Shown here: positions 17,301-29,700 of the stretch, in pieces
Position numbering within the stretch: position 1 is the first letter of the stretch
How the letters are laid out: every line of letters begins with the position of its first letter
Source of the DNA: a virus
Reading direction: 5' to 3' (one strand)
DNA: 64,000 nt
IMG/VR virus record: IMGVR_UViG_3300034071_000719
Coordinates: 1-64,000 of that record
The notes under the pieces: generated by a model
Databases searched by the model: none
What the model was told of the DNA's origin: nothing
Seen by the model: the letters and a program-made list of their open reading frames with translations, nothing else
Made by a program: the position numbers and the translations under genes

Positions 17301-17698
17301 TCTATAATCCTGCTAAGTTTAAACCAATATTTGGATCAAAAGCACCAGTATCATTGCAAGCAACATTTAAGGTTGTAAAAAATTCAGCTGTTATTGTTAG
17401 TGATAATGATATTAAGACTAGTGTAATTACTGCTATTAATAATTACTTTGATGTTACGAACTGGGACTTTGGTGAAACGTTTTACTTTAGTGAATTAAGT
17501 GCATATTTACATAGTGTACTTGCTCCAAATATTGCAAGTATAACTATTGTGCCGTCAGACGAAACAAGCCCGTTTGGTAGTTTGTTACAAATCAATGCAG
17601 AATACAATGAAATCATTACAAGTGCAGCAACAGTAGATAATATACAGGTAATTAGTGCAATTACTGCGGCACAAATCAACCAAACTGTTCTGGCTTAA
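14306..17698 (+). CDS. 6: gp6, baseplate wedge subunit
   Basis: A 1130-residue protein. The N terminus (DWTKIYQTFRNADFQSYDYETLRKSMIDYL, then ESSEFIALIDLIAFMGQSLAFRTDLNARENF) is diagnostic of gp6/gpJ-type wedge proteins. The domain around 395-440 (ETIEEIRQKAPQQYYTRDRMVTGEDYN) is the conserved gpJ-like core. gp6 forms the inner ring linking wedges in T4. It is much longer than T4 gp6 (660 residues); the extra length lies mostly in the middle and C-terminal half, which ends with a conserved VVKNSAVIVSDNDIKTSV region. Confidence 0.9.
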   Translation: MAITTRQTSLLVAEDWTKIYQTFRNADFQSYDYETLRKSMIDYLRLYYPEDFNDFTESSEFIALIDLIAFMGQSLAFRTDLNARENFIDTAQRRDSVFKLARLISYVPKRNIASSGYLKIDGISTTESVYDSNGLNLAGLVISWADSGNDNWLEQFTTILNASLTSSQVVGKPGNSQLINGITTSEYQINLVSNIIATYRYRAAIEGAQTTFEVVSPTSSGQTYIYEASPRPSQAFNILYRNDNLGNASANTGFFLYFKQGELQSIDFNFAESIPNRVHSINTNNINNTDVWLYSLDTNGQPSVAWAPVPAVGVSNVIYNKQANKNIYQVNTRAGDQIDLIFGDGSFANIPQGNYRLYYRTSNGANYKITPDEMQHIVIPVNYTSRSGRIETINITASLQYTVANASPRETIEEIRQKAPQQYYTRDRMVTGEDYNILPYTLFSNVLKVKAVNRTSSGVSRYLDVIDTTGKYSSTNIFASDGYLYRDETQNTFSFEFVTRNDIYRTIYNNITPLVTSQEMLQYFYAFYFKSPLLLPDVRWVHATTAANSSTGYFVDSLGKILQVGDTVSNNNSYIKPGAIIKFSAGSGQYFDARNIIQVGTPIKSGDKLYLYVAVDTVLADGTNAGQGKLANGTGPITVGGNVPTDAIADSVYATFNNKFSTTLVESIVAYTQAYEDFGIRYDIDLNVWVLIEPQNLNIGEFDLQYAGNTSGTQLDSSWMIYFKTVGQTYTVTYRGLNYIFESVNETNFYFDNTVKIYDPKTGITLHDQIKVLKINSNPNDSYPQALDYTWYIHKNIVDVDGYSNPNRISITFPDSNNDGIPDNPELFDLIVSPYTYPESKYVYFKATDGYDNFTNQIPVSSELIISTYATKLLIEEDKTLYQADQLFYVPLTNQYFQLAISSANVYTLNEVTGYTSKIGRQDLYFQYRHNSPNYRRIDPSPNNIIDLYMLTKQYAADYMSWIRDSSGATIEPTRPTSAVLGADFASLEKYKSVSDTIIYNPAKFKPIFGSKAPVSLQATFKVVKNSAVIVSDNDIKTSVITAINNYFDVTNWDFGETFYFSELSAYLHSVLAPNIASITIVPSDETSPFGSLLQINAEYNEIITSAATVDNIQVISAITAAQINQTVLA

Positions 17699-17711
17699 AT
17701 ACTATATAACA
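17694..17711 (+). promoter_or_regulatory. Putative late promoter for the gp7-like gene
   Basis: CTTAAATACTATATAACA overlaps the gp6 stop codon and matches the TAAATAC...TATAACA motif. The core is 18-24 bases before the two candidate ATGs of the giant gene. Confidence 0.55.
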
Positions 17712-17718
17712 CTGAGAA

Positions 17719-20700
17719 ATGACAATGGCATCTAGAAAAACCCTTAAATTTTTACCAACAATATTCCAAACAGATACGAATAGTAAATTCTTGTCGGCGA
17801 CATTAGATCAATTAATTGCCGAACCCGAATTAAAAACTATACATGGATATATAGGTAGAAAATTTGCGCCAACATATAAAAATAAAGATAGTTACTTAGT
17901 TGAAAGTTTAACTGAACGCCAAAATTATCAACTTGAACCAAGTATAGTTGCTCGTGATGACCAACAAAATATTACATTCTTTGCTAGTTATATTGACTTA
18001 TTAAATAAAATAGATTACTATGGTGGCATAACAACTGATCACAGTCGATTATTTGCTTCGGAATATTACTCATTTAATCCGCAAATTTCGTACGATAAGT
18101 TTATTAACTTTACACAATATTTCTGGTTACCAAACGGTCCTGATTCAGTTGATGTATATACCGGTAGTGTACCACTAACTGATACTATCACAGTACACAG
18201 AGATAGTACTACAAATAAATATCGATTTGAGTCCACAGGGCGCAATAACGGTACCTTAATATTAGCCCGCGGCGGAGTGTATACCTTTGAAGTTAATCAA
18301 CCCGGGCATCCATTTTGGATTCAGACTGAATTAGGAATCGACGGCCTTGTAAATTCAACACCCGGAATTAGTTCACGTGAAGTATTAGGGGTAACCAATA
18401 ACGGAGCCGATGTTGGTACGATTACGTTCTTAGTGCCACAATCGACTGCACAAGATAATTTTAATTCGATGAATTTAATCTACAATGTAGATTATGCTAT
18501 ACCGTTGGCATATTCAAAAATTCAACATCAATTATTATCTAATTTTATACAAGCATTTCCACAATATGCTCCTATTGCAGCAAATATTGATGGTAAAACT
18601 TTAATCTTTATTGATCAAGATCAATTAACTAATTATGGCGAAAACGCTTGGATCACACCCGGCTTATTTGACAACCATGGTATAGAAGTAGACGAGTTTG
18701 ATGCAGGATATGTAGTAACTAACAATCAACGTTACGGTGTATGGAAAATAATGTTGATTGAAAATGGCGGTGACACAATTATTAGATTAGTGCCAGTGAT
18801 AGATGTACCGCTGAATAATAAGGTATATATTCAATCTGGGATTACTAATGTTAACCGAGAATACTTTAAGGATTATGATGAATTTTTCCATCAAGTCCCT
18901 GTAATTTCAAGTGTACAAAATACAATATATTATCAAGATGGGTCATCATCTGACCTATACGGCCAATTCTCTTTAATTAATCCTGCAAGTTGGATCATTG
19001 ATGTAGATCAAGAAATTATTGGAAAGTCTGAATACATTAGTCCTAACGGAATTGAATTCACAACAGGATTAAAAATTAAATTCGGCACAGATGTCTACCC
19101 AGCAACATATCAAAACAATAGTTATTATGTAGAGGGAGTAGGTGATGCAATTCGACTAGTTGACATTACTGCATTGATTACTCCGGAACCATTCAATGAT
19201 GAATTAGCAATAAATTATCCTGGGCAAGTATTTCCTGACTATATTACGATTAATCGTGCTAGCAAAGATTTAAATGCATGGTCACGTAGTAATAGATGGT
19301 TCCATAGAGATGTAATTGAAAAGACTGCAGAATATAATTCAACAACACCAGCGTATGATCAATTGCAACGTGCGCAACGTCCTATTGTACAATTTAACGC
19401 CGATTATCAATTATTTAATAACGGACGTATTGGTAAAAAAGCAATTGATATATTGGATACATTAACCACAGATGCATTTAGTGATGTTGAAGGAACCTAT
19501 CAAACTATATTTCGTGGCGCAACTATTATAAATGGAACTCGTGTTATATTTGCTAACGACAATGATCCGTTAGTCCGTAATAACATTTATGAAATTAATT
19601 TAGTATATATAACGGTAGATGAATTTCAACGACCAGTAGGCGATCCACAAATTACATTGACTCTAGCCGCAGATGGTATAGCAGAACAATATGATTCGAC
19701 TGTAATCACAACAGGGCAGTATAAAGGAACATCTTGGTGGTTTAACGGCATTAACTGGGTTGAAAGCCAAACAAAAACAAGCAATCAGCAAGACCCATTG
19801 TTTGATATATTTGATTCGGCTGATACTAGTTTATCAGAATATCCAGCAAGTACCTTTGCTGGTACTAAGCTATTTGGCTATAAACGAAATTCAACAGGGC
19901 GCACTGACCCAGTATTGCAATTTCCACTTAGTTATAGAAACTTCGGAACACAAGGCGATATCGAATTTTCTAATTACTATAATATAGATACGTTTAGTTA
20001 TACAGCAAACCCAATTACTCAAATTTCTATCGGGTCATTGCATAAAATTGCAGACCGTTATAATTCTGTATCGTCTACTATTTGGTCAACAGTTATTGAA
20101 GAAAGTAAACAATACCAATTAATATCATATATCTATTTGGGCTCGACCACAATATTTGCAATTGATGTTACACCTGCGGTTGAATCTACTATTCCGTATC
20201 TGCGTGTATTTCAAAATAATGTATTGTTAACCCCTACTCAATGGGTATTTAATTCTGTAACAAAAACTATTAGTTTAGTGGCTACCCCTGCAATCGACGA
20301 TAAAATCGATATCTTAGTATACAGTAAAGAAGTAAGTAAACTTGGGCACTATCAGATTCCGTTAAATTTAGATTTAAATGCACAAAATATTGATTTAGAA
20401 TCATTGACCTTAGGCCAGATACGTAATCATGTGGTTGCGTTAAGTCACAATAGCAAAGAATTAGTTGGTAATATTCTTGGCCCTAATAATTTACGAGATA
20501 TTGAGCTTGCAACGCAAGGCGGCAACATCTTGCAACATAGCGCACCTGTTCCACATGCTGCATTATTTTTATTAAACGAAGATACTAATTTTGTTAACGC
20601 AGTTCGTTATGCACAACAAGAATATGCTAGATTTAAAAATAAATTTCTTGAATATAGCACAACATTAAATGGCATTCAACCAACTGATCCGTCTGCTAGT

Positions 20701-23700
20701 GTTGATTTAATTTTAACAACCATTAACGCAATTAAAAGTCAGTTATTTCCATGGTATTATAGTGATATGGTACCGTATGGTACTTTAAAAAATATTTTAA
20801 ATGATGTAGGATATACAGTATTTGATCCATTGGTTAGAACTTATGAAATTACATCGGTATTCAATAGTGCTATATTAAGTAACCAAGCGATATTAGTATA
20901 TCTAAATGGCGAACAATTAATCTTAAATAGAGATTATTCTTTTAATACAGAACGTCCGGCAGTAACTTTTGCAGATACTCTATTATTAAATGTAGATGAT
21001 TTAATTACTATTGTAGAATATCAAAACACTGATGGATGTTACATCCCTGAAACTCCTACTAAGTTAGGATTATATCCTAAATTTATTCCTGAGATCTTTT
21101 TAGATGATACATACCGTACGCCTATTAATGTTATTAGAGGACACGACGGTAGCTTAACACCGGCATTTAATGACTACCGTGATGACTTCCTACTAGAATT
21201 AGAAAAACGTATCTATAATAATATTAAGGTGCCCGACACAGGCCGCAATCAAGATATCCACGAAATAGTTACAGGTAAATTTAGAAACAGCGACTTTGTA
21301 TTAGCTGAAGCCACTCAATTATTGTCGGGTAGTTTTCTTAACTGGGTCGGGAATAACAAATTAGATTATAGCACAAATGATACGTTTAATTCAAATGATC
21401 CGTTTACATGGAACTACAGTAGATTCATTGATAGAATTAACGGTGAAGCATTGCCGGGCAGTTGGAAAGCATGCTTCCAATATTTTTATGATACAATTCG
21501 ACCACACCAAACACCATGGGAAATGTTGGGCTTTACATCAATTCCTGATTGGTGGGAAGACGAATATGGAACAGCACCCTATACCGGCGGTAATACATTA
21601 CTATGGAGCGATTTAGAAGCAGGCTTAATTAAGGGCGGCCCAACTGCTGGAGTAGATTCTAACTATATTCGTCCTGGACTTTCAAAAATCATTCCAGTAG
21701 ACGAAAATGGTATATTAAAAAGCCCGGCGGCAATATTAACTGCCGAGTTTGATTCAAAATATGCCGCTACAAGTTGGGCGGCAGGTAGTCAAGGCCCGGT
21801 AGAAGCCGCATGGAGAACTAGTAGCGAGTTTCCGTTTGCTGCACAGGTAGCATTGGCATTAGCAAAACCAGGCAAATATTTTGGAGTCTTTTTAGATGTT
21901 AACAGCTATCAATATAATTACAATATAGGTCAGTATCTAACAACAGCTAACAATCACTTAACACAAACATCAACATCATTTAACGGTGATACTACATCTG
22001 GCACAGTATTCAGAGGCGCCGGATATTTAAACTGGGTTGCGGATTATTTAATTAATCTTGGTATTAATCCGGCTACTAAAATTACTCTATTGATGAAAAA
22101 TTACAAAGTTAATCTTGCATATAAAATGGCTGGGTTTAGTGATCAAAAATATTTACAAGTATTAGCAGAGCAAAGCTCACCGACTAGTACAAATGATAGT
22201 ATTATTATTCCGGATGAAAATTACGAAGTATATTTGTATAAATCAACTCCGGTTGATAAACTTACATATAGTGCAGTTATCATTGAAAAAACAAGTAATG
22301 GGTTCAGTGTACGTGGGTATGATTTAAGTAACCCGTATTTCACTATCATTCCTAGCATAGTTAATTCTAATGCATCTAAGATTACTGTAGTAGCACAATC
22401 GGCTGCAGTGTTTAATGATTATCAACCAGTTAAATTAACAGTTCCATACGGTTATGATTTTAGTAGCATGCAACAAGTAGTTGATTTCTTAATAAGTTAC
22501 GAACGCTATTTGCAAGCACAAGGGTTTACATTCAATGACAACGACGGGCAGTTAAATGAAGTACGTAATTGGAAACTTTCGTCTAAAGAATTCCTATTCT
22601 GGGCACAACAAGGTTGGCCAAATGGAAGTATTTTAGTCTTATCACCGGTGTCAAATTTAATAACTTCGTTAAGTTCAGGCGCAATCACCGACGGAATCTC
22701 TGATAGTCAGTACGGAACAAAAATATTAGATCAAAATTTTAAATTAATTAAAAATAATAATTATAATGTTTTACGTACACCAACAAGTTTAAAAGTAGAA
22801 TTAACTAACGGCCAAGTAATAGGACTTATGACGTTAGATTTAGTACAATACGAACATGTATTAGTTTTTGATAATACAACAGTGTTCAATGATATTATCT
22901 ATAAACCCGAGCTTGGTAACAGACAATTTAGATTAAAATTAATCGGACAAAAAACAGATAACTGGGACGGAAGTTTAACCTCCCCAGGATTTGTATATAA
23001 TTCTAATACTGTACAATCTTGGATACAAGGAAAAGATTATCTTAAAGGTGTATTAGTTCAATATAAAAATCAATATTATGTTGCACTTCAAAATATTATT
23101 GCATCCGAATTATTTGATTTCTCTGCATGGAAAAGTGTTGACGCTGACCAAATTAAAACAGGATTATTACCTAACTTTGCGAGCAATGCAGTTAAAGCAC
23201 AATCATATTATGATGCATACGGATATTTTAATGATTCTAACAATGTTAAATATAGCCACGGATTAATTGGATTTAAACCACGCCAATTTTTAGATGACAT
23301 GGGCTTAAACGAAACAACCCAAGTTGAATTCTATAAAGGTTACATTACACAAAAAGGTACGGCAAATGCAATTGATGCATTAACTAATGCACAATTTAAT
23401 AATTTAAATAGTGCAATTGATTACTACGAAGAATGGGCAGTGCGAGTTGGCGAATATGGCGCAATTGATACTAATCCATACGTAGAAATTGCATTAGATG
23501 AAAAGGCATTCAGTGTTAATCCTGCACTTGCAGAATTTGTGCCAACAACAGACGAAGCACGAGCTAATGGAGTTACTGTATTTGCAAACGGCGATCTTTA
23601 CAAATCAACTAATCAATTTGATGGTACAATAGCCTCTATTAGAAATGATCAAAGTGATTATGATAATGATATTCCGACTGCGGGTTACGTAAACATTGAT

Positions 23701-26700
23701 GATATTGATGCTACTATATTTGACCTTGCTAACTATGCAGATTTAAATAGTCTAACATATACTATGGGTAGTGGTTATACTATATGGACCGCAAAAGATT
23801 TTAAATCAGATTGGAATGTTTTTAGAATATCAGAAACAGATACTACTATTGTAGAAGTAGAAAATGCATTAGATGGCTATATAACATTTAGAACAGATGT
23901 TTATCATGGATTAGCAGCTGATAATGTAGTAATGATTCGTAATTTTGATGCAGCATTTGATGGCTTCTATGAAGTATATAGAATTGTAGATTTAAGTAGC
24001 TTTATGGTTCGTTACACAGGCGATACAACAACATTAACTAACTTTACTGGCTCTGGTATTTTGTTTACCTTAGATAGTTTACGCTTTAATTACATGGAAA
24101 CTGCTCGTGAATACTTCCCACCACATGGCTGGAAAGTTGGCGAGAAGATTTGGATTGATACTGATGCAGCAACTACAACAGGACAAGGTCAACCGTACAA
24201 TACTGGCGACAACTTATGGAAAGTATACGAGAAGACACGCCCATGGGAAATGGGCCAACGCCTAGTAAAAAATATCGGTGAATATTCTGCAGATATAGGA
24301 TATGGCCAAGCATTAAAAATGATTGATAATGCCGCGCAAACTATTTTTGTTGGTACTACTTTATATGCAACTACTGGTGCAGTAAATGTATTTGATAAAA
24401 ATACATCAAATGTATATGTTGAAACAACTACTATAGTACCAGATGGTGCAAATACATTTACATTCGGTTCGCACATTGATACAGCAGTTGATACTACAGT
24501 ATTTGATGGTATCGATTCGAGAGAAACATTAGCAGTTGCGGCACCAACAAGTTCTGGATTAGCAGGAGCAGCAAATGTTGGACTATTATACATCTATAAA
24601 GAAACTGCTGGCACTGAAAATTGGGTAAGAGGACAAGTCATCGCAGGCAATGTTAGTGCCGTTGGTGGGAAATTTGGTACAGGCTTTGCGTTTGATGAAT
24701 TAGGCCACTGGCTATATGTTGGTGCACCATACGAATCGACTCCTAAAGTTTATGTTTACGGTTTACAACGCTTTGTGACTGTGGCTACCGGAAATGTTAC
24801 TACATCTGGTTCTGTGTCAACGGTAACAGTACCGTTTACACGTGATGCAACAGTTGGGTCAACTGATGCTAATTCATTATTAGTTACAAGTGCAACACGT
24901 ACATATATTCCACGAATTGACTATACAGTAAGTGGGCAAACAATAACATTTATATCCGGTAACGTAAATGCTACATTAACAATTTCACAAGGACCATACT
25001 ACACTTTAATTGAAACTATTACTCCACCGCCCGGCACAGGTGATAACAGTGAATTTGGCTATTGTATTGATGCTAGCTTAAATGGTGCACAACTTGGAGT
25101 TGGATGCCCGGGTGATACAGTTAACGTAGCAGTATTCAGCGATGGTATAACAACCGTTGAACGTTCAATTCCTGTAGGAACTAATACTGCATCAATTACG
25201 TTAGATGGAAATGTATTACCACGTACATCATACGTTGAGAATGTTGGTGCTGGATCGGTATTTGTGTACGATCGTGTTATTGAATCATTTAATAGTACTA
25301 ACGATACAATATATACTACAGAAGAAACTATCGCTCCGGTATATAAAGTAACAGTTGATGGCATTGAAATATTTGATTATACAAAAACAGCCGCAAAAGA
25401 AATAACATTATATGTTCCAGTAGGCATTGGTAAAGTTATTAACATCGAAACTAATAAATTTACTCTATTAGAAAAACTAATTGGAATTGATTCGCTTGAT
25501 GGTACGCTAGGTGCAATTCAATCAGGCGCACGTTTTGGTTCGGCATTAACAATTTGTTCAAACAATTGCGCATTCTATATTGGCGCTCCGTATTACGACA
25601 GTGGTACAATTTATAACACTGGTGCTGTATGGAAATTCCATAATAGAGGAACACTATACGGTACTAACACAGGTTATACACATAACCCAACGTTCACACC
25701 GGGTGATACAATTCGATTAGACAACTTCCAAATTACTGTAACTGGTACTAGCTTAGATAGTTTGGTTGAAGATATTAACAATGCTAATCTATTAGGTATT
25801 ACCGCAGTTAATGAAAATGGATATTTAAGATTAAACAGTGATAAAACTGTAGCTAAAAATCGTTTACGTATCTTATCAGCAAGTGGCACCGTGTATGAAG
25901 ATGCAGGCATGGCTATATTTGCATTCATGCAGATTATTGTTAACCCTTATAAAAATGCCAATGAATATTTTGGTACTAAAGTTATATTGGCTCGCAATGC
26001 ATATATGCTAGTGATCAGTAGCGATCGCGGTACAACAAGAAAATATACTACATTTGATAACGATACTACTATACTCGATGGTGAAACTACTGGCATATAT
26101 GATAGTATAAAAGCTAGTGGAAGTGTATACACATATGAACTATACGATGACCCACGCAATGCAGTAGAGAATCCAGGACGCTACGCATTCTGTCAACAAA
26201 TTGATCCAACAGATTTAAATCCAGGTGACGGATTTGGTGCTGCGATTGATGTTATTGGCGGACATATCGTAGTAAGTGCACCAAATGATGATGCAACAAT
26301 AACCAATGGTGGTAGCATTTATCTGTTTAGTAATCCAACTGGGCAACGTGGGTGGAATTTATTACGTTACGAACAGCCAACAGTTGATATTGATTCTGTT
26401 AACAGACTTTATGTGTATAACAAACGAACTAATACTATTTTAGCTAATTTAGAATTCATTGATCCAGCTGCTGGTAAGATTTTAGGGCTAGCAGAACAAG
26501 AACTTTCATATAAAACATCATATGATCCTGCAATTTATAATAAAGGCACAAGTAGCGAAAGCAGTTCAAATACATATTGGGAAGCTACACAAGTCGGTAG
26601 AGTATGGTGGAATTTAGACCAAGTACGTTACATAGATTACGAGCAAGGATCACTAGCATATCGCAGTATTAACTGGGGTAGATTATTTCCAGGATCAATT

Positions 26701-29700
26701 GTTGAAGTATTAGAGTGGGTAGAATCGGACGTATTACCGAGCAAATATGTTTCTGCAGGTAATAATGGTACACCAAAACATGCTGACGATAGTGCGTATG
26801 TGGAAACTATATTTGTTGATCCACTTACTAATATAATTAGTACAAAATATTATTATTGGGTTAAAGATAAAACATCACTTGATGTTATTAATTCTTCAAG
26901 ATCATTGCCGATTAAAGTTATTCGAGACTTAATAGAAAATCCAAAAAATAACGGAACAGCATATACAGCTATCATTTCACCTTCTGCGGTGATACTATAT
27001 AATATTGCCGAGTATCTATCCGATGTAGATACAATATTGCATTTAGATTATGAATTAATACGAAATTCAAGCATAGTACATAGTGAATATGAATTAATAC
27101 AAAAAGGTAATAATGTAGGTATAATTCCTGTTCGAATTATAGATAAATTAATAGATAGTTTAGTAGGATATGATATAGCTAATGCGCAAGTTCCGGATAT
27201 GGGATTAAGCATTGCTGACCGATATGGTATTTCTATTAGACCTCGACAATCGATGTTTGTTGATAGACTTACTGCGGTTACTGTACTAATTGATTATGTT
27301 AATAATGTATTTACAACTGCCCAATATACTACATATAATGTGGAACATCTTCTATTAGAAGAATCGCAACCAAGCAAAAAGTTAAATGAATACGATATAT
27401 TAGTTACAACAGAAGAAGAATTACTATATGTTGATACAACCGAATTATCATCGGGTTACTTAGTATTAGTTGCGACTAATACAATGTACGAAGGTAGATG
27501 GACACTGCATCAATTAACTAGTACTAATACATGGGAAATAATTCGAAGCCAATCATACAAAACTAGTTTGTATTGGGATTACGCAGATTGGTATGCCACT
27601 GGTTACACTTCTGCTATTAAACCAGCTTATTCAGTTGCAACATTGCTTGATGCATTAAAACTGCCGTATACAGCTAATGATATTATTAAAATAACCAATA
27701 CCGGAGCAGGACAATGGGAATTAATACTTGTCAATGACGCACTTGAATTTGTTACAATTGGTAAACAACACGGAACCATACAACTTAATAAATCTAAATT
27801 AATTGATGTAACATTAGATCAACACGTTGAACTTCGAAATATTATTGTTGGATTGCAAGATGATATATTTGTTGGTACGCTTGCTGGAGAGTTTAATAAA
27901 TTATTCTTTCAATTGATAAATTATTTATTTACTGAACAAACTTATGTTGATTGGATATTTAAAACTAGTTTTATTAGCATTGTTCACAAATTACGTGGGT
28001 TAACTCAACCATCTAATTATATCAAGGACAATCAAACTTATTACCAGGATTATATAAACGAAGTTAAACCGTATTCAACTAAGATACGAGAATATTTACT
28101 TAATTACAATAGTGTTGATGAGTTTCCGGGTAGCGTGTCTGACTTTGATCTACCTGCATATTATGATCATACGCTGAAGGTATTCCGTAGTCCAAGTGGC
28201 GAGCAACTTGCTACAGATTCGTCGATGTGGCAAACAGCACCATATAATCAATGGTATGCTAATAGAACCTATGAAATCGAATCAATAGAAATTGGAAATA
28301 AAGGAGTCGGTTATGTAACTGCGCCTGTAGTTGAGATATACGGAAATGGCACCGGTGCAACTGCACACTCATTGATTAATTTTGATACAGGTGAAGTTAC
28401 TGCCGTGATAGTTGATAACCCGGGAACAGGATATAGCCAACAAGTTGTTATTCGACTAAATGGCAATGGATCAGGGGCAACGGCATACGCAAGATTACAC
28501 AATAATCAAGTGCGTAGTATTAATACTACTATGAAATTTGATAGAATTAGTTATTCTAGTGTAGTTAAAGAATGGACACCTAATACAGTATTTTTAGCGG
28601 GCGACATTGTTAGCTATAATGCAGTTGGTTACATTGTAAATGCAAACATGACTACCCCGGCTAAATTTATTGCCTCTGATTATACTGTTCATCCATCTGC
28701 AAGTTTTACTAATGCAAATGATAGAATAATGGCAAACTATGCTCCGGGTAATGACCTTCCACTGAAAAATTTATCACAGTTAATTTATGGCATCGATTAT
28801 CCAGGCGTACAAGTAACTGGACTGCCGTTTGATCAGGCTCCTGGCTTAGATTTAGGACCGTTTGATATCAACCTATTTGATCAGGTGCAATATGATATTG
28901 ATGGTCTACCAATGACAAGTGACACAGCAGTTGATTCGCTGATTCAGAGTAACTACACTGATTTAGCTCTTGGTACACGCCCAGAAGATATTAATGTTAT
29001 TGGTGGTGCGTATGTTGATACATATTCGAGTCATGCTCCAGAAGAAATGGTTCCGGGTATTGTATTTGATACATTAAATCTACAAGTATATACTAAGATT
29101 CTTGGTAATACTGTGGTACTTGGATATCGCATATTACACGATATGCTACACAATTCGACATATCTACGAATTGCAGAACATTATTCAACGGTGTTAACTG
29201 CCCCTTTAAATATTAGTGATAGTTTAATTTATGTCGAAGATGCAAGCACCTTACCTATACCGGACCCAGATGCTGGTATCCCTGGGGTAATATTTATTCA
29301 GACAGAACGAATTACGTATTATACAATTGATTTAATTAATCATACATTAGGACAATTACGTAGAGGAACAGCAGGAACCGCACCAAGATTAACTTATCAA
29401 TCTGGGGTTGCAGTAGTTGATGCAAGTAATAGACAATTAATGCCAAATATTGGTTCTAGTAATGTAACTCATGCAGTAGATCATGCATACACTATTACAT
29501 CAACTCCGCCATATGAGTTAACATTTACTGATGCAATTATACCAACGTTTGGTGATTATATTACACAAGCAAGCACTGGTGCTAATGTTACGGTAACTGC
29601 AATATCAACCTTAACTGCCGAAACCATACAAGTAAGTGCTATTTTACCAGTTTTACAAGTTGGTGACATTGTAACTCAAAGTTTGTCAGGAACAATTGCT

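Noticed and set aside
24189-24593. 134-codon minus-strand frame in the giant gene
   Set aside because: Composition (Val/Thr/Pro/Ser-rich) mirrors the Thr/Asn/Gly-rich sense protein; no independent evidence.
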